Positions 17,959 to 25,253 of a stretch of 64,000 bases of DNA are shown here, one piece after another. The stretch covers positions 124,001 to 188,000 of the forward strand of contig NZ_CP060506.1 of the NCBI RefSeq assembly GCF_015240065.1, read 5' to 3'. The stretch is from Nanchangia anserum. Its GTDB lineage: Bacteria > Actinomycetota > Actinomycetes > Actinomycetales > Actinomycetaceae. The notes beneath the pieces are model-generated. The model searched no databases. It had not been told where the DNA came from and saw nothing but the letters and a program-made list of their open reading frames with translations. A program made the translations under genes and the position numbers. How positions within the stretch are numbered: the stretch's first letter is position 1; every line of letters begins with the position of its first letter.

Positions 17959-19497
17959 ATGAAGCCGATTCCTGCCGTACGCAATCACGGAGGCATCCCC
18001 ACGCTCTACGTTGACGACGAGCCGTTCTTCATCCGCGGCGGTGAGTTGCATAACTCCAGCGCGTCGCAGTTGGACTACATGAATTCCCACGTGTGGCCCA
18101 ACCTGCGCGACCTCAACATGAATGCGGTCCTCGTGCCGGTGTACTGGGAACTCGTTGAGCCGGAGCCGGGGCACTTTGATTTCACACTCGTCGACGGTCT
18201 GGTGGCACAAGCGCGCGAGAACTCCCTGCGGCTCGTCCTGCTGTGGTTCGGTCTGTGGAAGAACTCCGAATCGATGTATGCCCCCGCATGGGTGAAGCGC
18301 GATACGGATACCTACCGCCGGGGGGAAGACGTTTCGGGCCGACCGGCGACCATCGTCACCCCGCTGTGTGAGGCAGCCGTCACGCGTGACGCCCAGGCTT
18401 TCGCCGCGCTCATGGCTCATCTGCGCGACACTGATGCTGAGCGCACGGTCATCATGGTGCAGGTCGAAAACGAAATCGGCATTCTCGGCTCTGATCGCGA
18501 CTACAGTGCTGAGGCCGAAGCCGCCTTCGCCAGCGCGGTTCCCGAGTGCCTGTCTCGCGAGGACGGCACGACTGGTACGTGGAGCGAGGTCTATGGCGAT
18601 AACGCCGGCGAGGCTTTCATGGCCTACCACTACGCGAGCGCGGTTGAGAAGATCACCGCGGCAGGTCGGGCCGAATATCCGCTGCCATGCTATGCGAATG
18701 CCTGGCTCAAGCAGTATCCCTGGTATCCGGGTTCGTATCCGTCTGGCGGGCCGGTGTGCGATGTTCACCCGGTGTGGCGCGCCGCCGCCCCGTCGTTGGT
18801 GACCCTGGCTCCCGATATCTACGTGCCCTACGTGCCCGACGTCATTGACGCCTACGGCTACGACGGCAACCCGCTGTTTATCCCAGAGGTGCGCAAAGAC
18901 GCCGTCACCGCCTCGTATTGCCTCTACGCCTTCGGCAAGGCTCACGCGCTGGGATACTCGCCGTTCGGCATCGAGGAACTCGTCCTCCCCGAGGAGCAGA
19001 TCGACAAGCCGCCGATGGCCGTCATGCGCGCGCTCAATATCGACCCGACTGCGTTCGACACCGCCGGTAGTGCCCGTTATCTGGCGGCAACCTACGAGAT
19101 GTGCGAGCGTCTCATGCCGATCTACCTCAAATATCGTGCGAGCGATCGGATGTGGGCATTTTGTCGGCATAACGAAACGGACTTCGGGACGTTCATTAGC
19201 GCCAGCGAGTTCGACATCAGCGTCGCGTATGCTCCCCGCGAGTCGCGCAAGCCCGTCGGAGCGGGCATCGTCATCGAGTGCGAGGACGGGTCCTTCATTA
19301 TCTGCGGCATGATGTCGACGATCTCGTTCCGGGCCAAGCCCGGTCGCAATGTCACCGTCGACTTTCTCACTGTCGAAGAGGGGACGTTCATCGACGGGCA
19401 GTGGCAGCGCGGGCGCGTCCTCAACGGCGACGAACGCATGTCGCTGCGGCTGGGCGATACCGTGACCTGCCTCAAGGCCACTCCCTACGCGTTTTAG
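17959..19497 (+). CDS. GH35-like beta-galactosidase (DUF5597-type C-terminus)
   Basis: A 512-residue clan-A TIM-barrel glycosidase. YVDDEPFFIRGGELHNSSAS (~16-35) and VPVYWELVEPEPGHFDF (~56-72) are typical of GH35/GH42 enzymes. The acid/base Glu is in MVQVENEIG (~169-177) and the nucleophile Glu in PLFIPEVRKD (~308-317). The last ~170 residues form a beta domain like DUF5597. I chose ATG 17959, not 17953, because AAGGA then has an 8-base spacing. It is the last gene of the glycosidase operon. No signal peptide is seen; it may act on small beta-galactosides or arabinosides inside the cell. Confidence 0.78.
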   Translation: MKPIPAVRNHGGIPTLYVDDEPFFIRGGELHNSSASQLDYMNSHVWPNLRDLNMNAVLVPVYWELVEPEPGHFDFTLVDGLVAQARENSLRLVLLWFGLWKNSESMYAPAWVKRDTDTYRRGEDVSGRPATIVTPLCEAAVTRDAQAFAALMAHLRDTDAERTVIMVQVENEIGILGSDRDYSAEAEAAFASAVPECLSREDGTTGTWSEVYGDNAGEAFMAYHYASAVEKITAAGRAEYPLPCYANAWLKQYPWYPGSYPSGGPVCDVHPVWRAAAPSLVTLAPDIYVPYVPDVIDAYGYDGNPLFIPEVRKDAVTASYCLYAFGKAHALGYSPFGIEELVLPEEQIDKPPMAVMRALNIDPTAFDTAGSARYLAATYEMCERLMPIYLKYRASDRMWAFCRHNETDFGTFISASEFDISVAYAPRESRKPVGAGIVIECEDGSFIICGMMSTISFRAKPGRNVTVDFLTVEEGTFIDGQWQRGRVLNGDERMSLRLGDTVTCLKATPYAF

Positions 19498-19531
19498 GCA
19501 CGCGCATCGCTAACATCCTCACGCCCCCCGC

Positions 19532-19594
19532 TTATGCACAGTTAAGGCAGAAGAATGCGGCGAAGTGTCGATCAGTGTTCTCTACTGTGCAAAA
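19532..19594. promoter_or_regulatory. Degenerate ROK operator and a second half-site upstream of the deglycosidase operon
   Basis: TTATGCAC, 5 bases, AGGCAGAA at 19532-19552 aligns with the operators at 5583 and 8642 with the same spacing. A further exact GTGCAAAA half-site is at 19587-19594, itself inside a small palindrome (TACT-GTGCAAA-AGTA). Both lie upstream of the oxidoreductase gene at 19677, suggesting that the second deglycosidase operon is in the same regulon. Confidence 0.52.
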
Positions 19595-19676
19595 GTAGGG
19601 GGCGTGAGGCCGACAGGCCCGCCTGCTCGATCAGACGGAACGAGCGCATTCGTCACAGAACATAGGAGTTCTCATC

Positions 19677-20792
19677 ATGAGCGACAAGCTTCGCATTGGC
19701 ATCATCGGGCTGGGGTTCATCGGGACCCAGAAGCACCTGGTCGGACTTTCGCAGCACCTGGATCGCTGCGACATGGTGGCTTTCTGCGACTACGAGATCG
19801 ATCGTGCCGAGAAGGCACAGAAGGAATACGGCAGCGACGACTCCTACGCCTGCACCGACTACCGCAAGGTCGTAGATGATCCGTCGATCGACGTCGTCCA
19901 CGTGTGCACGTGGAACGTCAACCACTGCGAGATCACCTGCGCCGCGCTCGAGGCCGGCAAGCACGTCCTCGTGGAGAAGCCGATGGCGGTCACCGGCGAG
20001 GATGCCCGCAAGATGGTCGAGACGGCCAAGCGCACGGGTAAGAAGCTGTCGGTCGGCTTCCAGTACCGCTTCCGCAAGGAAGCCCAGTTCCTCCGCAAGG
20101 TGGTCGATGAGGGCCGCCTGGGCGAGATCTACGCCGCCAAGGCCCACGCGATCCGCCGCCGCGGCGTGCCGATCTGGGGCGTGTTCACCGACAAGGAGAA
20201 GCAGGGTGGTGGCCCGCTGATCGACCTCGGTGGTCACGCGATCGACCAGGCCCTGTGGTACATGGACAACTACGAGGTCGCTCAGGTCGTCGGCGTCGTC
20301 AACTACAAGCTCGGCGACAAGCCCGAGGGCAACATGGCTGGCCCGTGGGATCCCGAGACCTACTCGGTCGAGGACTCGGCCTTCGGTTTCGTCACGTTCA
20401 AGAACGGCGCCTCGCTCTTTGTTGAGGCCTCGTGGGCGCTCAACGTCCAGGACTCGCGCGAGGGTTGCGTCACCCTGTGTGGCACCGAAGGTGGTGCCGA
20501 TACCGTCCAGGCTCCGGCCGGATCCGATCTCATCGTGACCCTCAACAACGTTCAGGGTGGTGAACTCGTCAAGACTCACCCCGAAGCCGCGGCCGCCTAC
20601 TTCGGTGCCGGCGGCGATGCGATGAGCGGGTTCGAGTACATGGGCGGCCTGGAAGCAGGCGCGTGGCTCGACGCAATTCTCGACGACACCGAGCCTTACG
20701 TCACGGCCGAACAGGCCTGCGTTGTCACCGAGATTCTTGACGCGATCTACAAGTCCGCCGAGAACGGTGGCAAGCCCGTCGTCTTCGACTAA
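19677..20792 (+). CDS. Gfo/Idh/MocA oxidoreductase, likely sugar 3-oxidase partner of the deglycosidases
   Basis: A 371-residue protein with Rossmann start RIGIIGLGFIG (6-16), VCTWNVNHCEI (~77-87), the signature VEKPMAV (~99-105) and a substrate domain with GGGPLIDLGGHAIDQALWY (~179-197). AGGAG precedes the ATG. It is the first gene of an operon continuing with two alpha/beta deglycosidase-like pairs, the same partnership as in known C-glycoside degradation clusters, where such an enzyme oxidises the glucose C3-OH before C-C cleavage. It is only distantly similar to the other oxidoreductase at 3098-4174, so substrates probably differ. Role is inferred from family and context. Confidence 0.82.
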   Translation: MSDKLRIGIIGLGFIGTQKHLVGLSQHLDRCDMVAFCDYEIDRAEKAQKEYGSDDSYACTDYRKVVDDPSIDVVHVCTWNVNHCEITCAALEAGKHVLVEKPMAVTGEDARKMVETAKRTGKKLSVGFQYRFRKEAQFLRKVVDEGRLGEIYAAKAHAIRRRGVPIWGVFTDKEKQGGGPLIDLGGHAIDQALWYMDNYEVAQVVGVVNYKLGDKPEGNMAGPWDPETYSVEDSAFGFVTFKNGASLFVEASWALNVQDSREGCVTLCGTEGGADTVQAPAGSDLIVTLNNVQGGELVKTHPEAAAAYFGAGGDAMSGFEYMGGLEAGAWLDAILDDTEPYVTAEQACVVTEILDAIYKSAENGGKPVVFD

Positions 20793-20829
20793 TCACGTCG
20801 GTCAGCACTGAGACGACATAGGCACAACT

Positions 20830-21846
20830 ATGGGTATCAAGAGAGGCGTCAGCCTGTACTCGTACCAGGACGAATACGTGCGCGGCACGCTCGACCTGGA
20901 AGATTGCGTCGCAGTCAGTGCCGGCCTGGGGGCGCTGGGCATCGAGACGCTGGCGGAACAGATGTTTCCCGTTACCCGATGCCCGGCCAGCCCGACCTGC
21001 CCGACTCGTTTTACGACTCGTGGAAGCAACTCATGGCCACGCACGGCACCGTGGCGACGGCGCATGATCTCTTCCTCGACACGAAGCTCTATCCCGACCG
21101 TTTGCTCAGCCACGACGAAATGGTGGACTCGCTTAAACGCGACATCCGCCATACGGCGAAGCTGGAGGCGTCCTACATCCGCATCATCGTCAACACTCCG
21201 CCCGAGGTCGTCGAGGCGGCGGCTCCGTACGCGCGTGACCTCGGGGTGTGGATGGGCGTGGAGATCCACTCTCCCTTCCACTTCGAACGACGACTGGATC
21301 AAGCGTCACCTCGATGTCGCCTCGCGCGTCGGTTCCGATGTCGTGGGATGCGTGCCCGACCTGGGAATCTTCGTCGAGCGGCTGCCCCGAGTCATCATCG
21401 AGCGGGCGTTGCGTGACGGGGCGGATCCTGAGATCGCCAAGAAGATCATTGCGACCTACGACGATCGCGGCGACGTTGACGGATTGTTGGAGCGCCTCAT
21501 TGCTGATGGCTGTGACCCGGTCACGGTGGGATTGGCGCGAAACGCGACCTTCATGATTGCCAAGGATCCGCAGTGTCTCATCGAACATCGCGAGTTCATC
21601 AAGCACATTCACGCGAAGTTCTACGAGATGGTGGACGACGGCGAAACCCCGTACGAATACTCGATTCCCTATCCCAAGATTGTCGCCGCGCTCAAACAGG
21701 CGGATTACGAGGGATACCTGTCGAGTGAATACGAGGGCAACCGCCACATCGAGGACGCCGAGCCTGTCGATTCGGTGGCTCAGGTGAGGCTTCACCAGCG
21801 GATGTTGGCCGCGCTCATTGATGAGGAGGACGAGACGAATGTTTAA
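20830..21846 (+). CDS. C-glycoside deglycosidase-like alpha subunit, pair 2, with two compensating frameshifts
   Basis: Starts GIKRGVSLYSYQDEYVRGTLDLEDC, in two parts strikingly like pair 1. Near 20970 (in TTTCCC) the frame changes to one reading RYPMPGQPDLPDSFYDSW, MVDSLKRDI, YIRIIVNTPP and GVEIHSPFHFE; near 21290 it returns to the first frame (DDWIKRHLDVASRVGSD). VVGCVPDLGIFVERLP, IKHIHAKFYEM and SSEYEGNRHIED then complete the metal site. The reconstructed protein is ~338 residues. The conceptual product from the single frame is garbled between the two lesions. The stop overlaps the beta-subunit start by 8 bases. The two opposite shifts look like sequencing errors; a true mutant cannot be excluded. 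Confidence 0.76.
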   Translation: MGIKRGVSLYSYQDEYVRGTLDLEDCVAVSAGLGALGIETLAEQMFPVTRCPASPTCPTRFTTRGSNSWPRTAPWRRRMISSSTRSSIPTVCSATTKWWTRLNATSAIRRSWRRPTSASSSTLRPRSSRRRLRTRVTSGCGWAWRSTLPSTSNDDWIKRHLDVASRVGSDVVGCVPDLGIFVERLPRVIIERALRDGADPEIAKKIIATYDDRGDVDGLLERLIADGCDPVTVGLARNATFMIAKDPQCLIEHREFIKHIHAKFYEMVDDGETPYEYSIPYPKIVAALKQADYEGYLSSEYEGNRHIEDAEPVDSVAQVRLHQRMLAALIDEEDETNV

Positions 21847-22222
21847 CGACCTCATTGTCAAAGACGGGTCGGTCCGTAACCTGTCGGGTGAGCGTGAGGG
21901 ATTCGCTTTCGAGACTCACATTGCCTACTACCGCGGCCTCGGGCTGTCGATGGTCGAGACTCCCCGTATCGTCATTGACGGCGAGGAGATCGCAGGCGAG
22001 AACGTGACATTTACCCTGCACGGGAAGACGCGGACGTTTGCCGAGCTGGCTCATGTCTACGACGAACGCTGGGAGCTGCGTGAGTTCGCTACCGTGGGCG
22101 TCGCCTATCCGGGCGGCCTCGCCGCGGGTGAGCACACTCTGGAGGTCACGCAGACGCTGCGGGTGTCGTACCTGCCCATTCTGTCGCAGAACACGGTGAG
22201 TGTTCGATTCACCATTGATTAG
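21839..22222 (+). CDS. C-glycoside deglycosidase-like beta subunit (DUF6379), pair 2
   Basis: A 127-residue beta protein starting MFNDLIVKDG, as in pair 1 (MFDGYIY). It shows AYYRGLGLSMVETPRIVIDG in two blocks (~29-48), ENVTFTLHGKTRTFAEL, YPGGLAAGEHTLEV (~91-104) and SYLPI. The ATG at 21839 overlaps the alpha stop by 8 bases, with GAGGAGGA upstream, so the two subunits are translationally coupled, as expected for a stoichiometric complex. Confidence 0.76.
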   Translation: MFNDLIVKDGSVRNLSGEREGFAFETHIAYYRGLGLSMVETPRIVIDGEEIAGENVTFTLHGKTRTFAELAHVYDERWELREFATVGVAYPGGLAAGEHTLEVTQTLRVSYLPILSQNTVSVRFTID

Positions 22223-22260
22223 CTGACTGATCCCGTAACTACACGGAAGGACGTGGGGTA

Positions 22261-22686
22261 ATGCCCACCAAGTTCATGCGTCTGGGATTTGAGAAACAGA
22301 CGCTTCGCAACCTGAAGAACGTGAAGGAAAAGGGCCACGACGTCGGTTGGACCATCGACGTCGGCCTCAACTACTACCGTGGGACGCCGCTGTCGGCGGT
22401 CGAGCGCCTCGAGCTCGCAGTCGACGGCAAGCGTGTCGACGACAACGACATCCTCGTTGAGATCAACGGCAAGCGACTGCGCATCCACGAGGTGCCACTG
22501 GCGTTTACCGAGTATTGGGGCGTGCGTACACCGATCCGGCTCCACGTCTACGGCGAGACGCTGACGCCGGGTGAACACGACATCGAACTGACCTTGGAAG
22601 CGCGCGTCGTCTACATGGAGTTTGCCCCGGGCGTCTTCGGCATGTTTGACGGTTCTGCCCGCGCCACGATGACGGTGGAGGAGTGA
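22261..22686 (+). CDS. C-glycoside deglycosidase-like beta subunit (DUF6379), pair 3
   Basis: A 141-residue beta protein. NYYRGTPLSAVERLELAVDG (two blocks, ~38-57), INGKRLRIHEVPL, the turn GETLTPGEHDIEL (~104-116) and VVYMEF (~121-126) match the two other beta subunits, with a slightly longer C-terminus ending MTVEE. Here the beta gene comes before its alpha partner, reversing the order of pairs 1 and 2, which marks pair 3 as a separate subfamily and not a recent tandem copy. Confidence 0.7.
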   Translation: MPTKFMRLGFEKQTLRNLKNVKEKGHDVGWTIDVGLNYYRGTPLSAVERLELAVDGKRVDDNDILVEINGKRLRIHEVPLAFTEYWGVRTPIRLHVYGETLTPGEHDIELTLEARVVYMEFAPGVFGMFDGSARATMTVEE

Positions 22687-22691
22687 TAGCC

Positions 22692-23678
22692 ATGGCAACG
22701 ATCAACGGAGTTGAACAGGGTGTGTCGACATACAGCTACACCCAGCAATTCATTGAGCGTCCCGATTTCGGCATCGACACCGTCTTGAAGCATGTCGCTG
22801 ACCTCGGTGTTCGCCGCTTCGAACTCGTCGGTGCGCAAACCTTCGGTGCCTACCCGGTGCCCGAGGCCCGCGAAATCGACGAGGTGCTCGAATCGTCCGA
22901 AAAACACGGACTGGAGCCGTTCTCCTATGGCGGCTACGTCGACCTCGGGCGCATCACCGGGTATCGCATGAGCGAGGATGACATCTTGTCGGACATCCAC
23001 CTCGACATCATGACGACGAAGGCCCTGGGTGCGAAGTACATGCGCGGCTCGGGCATCTCGGCCCAGCTGCTGCCGCGCGTGGCCGAACTCGCTGAGCGCC
23101 ACGACGTGACGATCGGCCTCGAGATTCACGCGCCGCACACGCCGTCGGATCCCTCGACGCTGGAGTACATGAAGGTCCTGGAGAAGCTGGGGACGACCCG
23201 CGTGGGTCTCGTGCCCGACTTCGGGATGTTCATCGAGCGTCCCACCGAGATCGCGATTAACCGCTACGTCGAACTGGGGGCGGATCGCGACCGGCTGGAG
23301 TGGATCATCGAGAACCGCCACAACGGCATGACCGAGGAGGAGATGCAGGAACACATCGCCTCACGCGGTGGCGGCGAGGGCGAGAAGATCGCGATCTCCG
23401 AGTGGTTCGGTTACCTGTCGTTCGCCCCGGCCGACATCGAGGGCTTCGCCGCGATGGTGCCGTACGTGTCCTACGTGCACGGAAAGTTCTACCACGTCAA
23501 CGAGGACCTTGACGAGCCGACGATCCCCTACGCCGCGGCCATGCAGACCCTGGTCAAGGGAGGGTTCACGGGCGTCTTCTTGTCGGAGTACGAGGGACAT
23601 GCCTTCTACCTCGACGATGCCGACGAACAGCTGCGTCGCCACCTTGCGATGGGAGAGAAGATCCTCACGGACATGTAG
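22692..23678 (+). CDS. C-glycoside deglycosidase-like alpha subunit, pair 3
   Basis: A 328-residue TIM barrel starting ATINGVEQGVSTYSYTQQF. Metal-site motifs parallel pairs 1 and 2: GLEIHAPHTPSDP (~140-152), LVPDFGMFIERPT (~175-187), YVHGKFYHV (~263-271) and LSEYEGHAF (~299-307). It has an insert GGGEGEKIAISEWFGYLSF before the fourth ligand that the others lack. Start 22692 is preferred because GGAGGAG lies 6-12 bases upstream within the end of the beta gene. It is the last gene of the 19677-23678 operon and is followed by a terminator. Confidence 0.72.
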   Translation: MATINGVEQGVSTYSYTQQFIERPDFGIDTVLKHVADLGVRRFELVGAQTFGAYPVPEAREIDEVLESSEKHGLEPFSYGGYVDLGRITGYRMSEDDILSDIHLDIMTTKALGAKYMRGSGISAQLLPRVAELAERHDVTIGLEIHAPHTPSDPSTLEYMKVLEKLGTTRVGLVPDFGMFIERPTEIAINRYVELGADRDRLEWIIENRHNGMTEEEMQEHIASRGGGEGEKIAISEWFGYLSFAPADIEGFAAMVPYVSYVHGKFYHVNEDLDEPTIPYAAAMQTLVKGGFTGVFLSEYEGHAFYLDDADEQLRRHLAMGEKILTDM

Positions 23679-23691
23679 TTGTCTCTCACGC

Positions 23692-23724
23692 GTGTGGGGC
23701 GGGTGTGTTGCATTCGCCCCACAC
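23692..23724 (+). terminator. Terminator-like hairpin ending the deglycosidase operon
   Basis: 10-bp arms (23692-23701 and 23715-23724) with a 13-base loop, 14 bases after the stop of the pair 3 alpha gene. Confidence 0.65.
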
Positions 23725-23825
23725 ATGAGTCTCCGCCACGGCGGAGAGCGGTTCCCTGGCCGAGGCCCAGAACTCCGCAGACCCCATCGACCGGTGGGGT
23801 TACGACGGAATTTAATAGAGGAATC

Positions 23826-25253
23826 ATGACCTCGACACCTGACGACACGACACCGACCAAGGATCCGATCGGTATCGCTCTCGTTGCGATCCTCGGTGCG
23901 TTTTTGGCTAATCTCGACGGAACCGCGATGAATGTCGCCTTGCCGGTGCTGCGCACGCATTTTGGCGGTGGCGGATCCGTGGCCTATTCGACGATCGCGT
24001 GGATCGTTTTGGGGTACACCCTCGCTCAAGCGGCCATCGTCCCGCTGACTGACTGGATCCGCCGATGGCTTGGGGCGCGGCGCGCCTTCGCGATCCTCAC
24101 GGCGCTTTTCACCGTGACATCGCTGGCATGCGGTGTGGCTCCCAGCCTAGGAATGCTCATCTTCTTCCGGGTACTTCAGGGACTCGGTGGCGGCTGCCTC
24201 ATGCCGCTGGGTGTGTCCGTCCTCGCCGCTGCATCCCCGCCCGGACGTCTGGGGCGGATGATGTCGATCATGGGGGTGCCGATGCTGCTGGCGCCCGTCC
24301 TAGGGCCGATCATTGGTGGCTGGCTCGTTCAGTACGCGACGTGGCGGTGGATCTTCTTCATCAACATTCCCTTTGGTCTCATCGCCGTCGTCCTCGCGCT
24401 GAAGCTGCTGCCCGATAACGGAACGCGGGCCGAAAAGGGCGTGGACTTCCTCGGTGTCGGCCTTATGTCGCCGGGGTTGGCGTTGTTGCTGTGGGCAATC
24501 ACGGGGATCGGCTCGAATCTGCCTGCGACGCAGATCATCCCCCTATTTATCGTTGGGGCCGCGCTGGTGGTCGCATTTGTGCGTCACGCGCTCAAGGCGG
24601 CGAATCCTCTCCTCGATTTGCGCGTCTTCGCCGATAGGTCATTCCTCGGCCCCCTCGTCGTCATGATGACGTTCCAGGTGGGCATCTTTGCCACGCTGTT
24701 CCTCGTGCCCGCGCGTATGCAGCAAATCGGCGAGGTCTCGTCGTTCCACATTGGTCTCATCATGGCCCCGTCGAGCCTGGCCTCGATGGTGACAATGCCG
24801 ATTGCCTCTTCGCGCGTCGACCGGGTTCCCGTCGGGCGGATCGTGCCGTGGGGAATGGCGGGTATCGCCGTGGGCGTCGTGGGAATGGCGCTCATGGGGG
24901 ATCTTCCCTGGTGGGTGATGTGCTTCCTCCTCATCATCATGGGACTGGGCATGGGCGCGACGATGATGCCGACGTCAACCGCCTCCATCCAGGGGTTGCC
25001 GCCTCACGCGATGGGTAACGCGACGACCGTTTACACGATCGTCGGCCAGGTCATGAGCGCCAGTGGCGTGGCGATGACGTCGACCGTTTTGGCCCGTGGA
25101 CTCGCGAATGCCGGAGGAGACCACGACGGCGTGCTTGCCGCCTACGGGTGGAGTTTTGCGGCTGCTGCCGTCGTCCTCGTCATCGGTTTCGGCTTGAGTT
25201 TCCTGCTGCCGAGAGACCGGGTGCCGCGTCCGACAGAACAGGTAGGCCGCTAG
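23826..25253 (+). CDS. MFS efflux transporter, DHA2 (EmrB/QacA) type
   Basis: A 475-residue membrane protein with about 14 hydrophobic segments. The early [19 protein letters not shown] (DHA2 motif D1 type) and [18 protein letters not shown] loop, [22 protein letters not shown] (two blocks) and [13 protein letters not shown] (motif C, typical of antiporters) define the family. It is probably a drug/H+ antiporter. The ATG at 23826 has AGAGGAA upstream. The 3' end overlaps the convergent ppk stop by a few bases, so the gene is separate from the catabolic operon. It may export aglycones released by the deglycosidases, but that is speculation. Confidence 0.86.
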   Translation: MTSTPDDTTPTKDPIGIALVAILGAFLANLDGTAMNVALPVLRTHFGGGGSVAYSTIAWIVLGYTLAQAAIVPLTDWIRRWLGARRAFAILTALFTVTSLACGVAPSLGMLIFFRVLQGLGGGCLMPLGVSVLAAASPPGRLGRMMSIMGVPMLLAPVLGPIIGGWLVQYATWRWIFFINIPFGLIAVVLALKLLPDNGTRAEKGVDFLGVGLMSPGLALLLWAITGIGSNLPATQIIPLFIVGAALVVAFVRHALKAANPLLDLRVFADRSFLGPLVVMMTFQVGIFATLFLVPARMQQIGEVSSFHIGLIMAPSSLASMVTMPIASSRVDRVPVGRIVPWGMAGIAVGVVGMALMGDLPWWVMCFLLIIMGLGMGATMMPTSTASIQGLPPHAMGNATTVYTIVGQVMSASGVAMTSTVLARGLANAGGDHDGVLAAYGWSFAAAAVVLVIGFGLSFLLPRDRVPRPTEQVGR

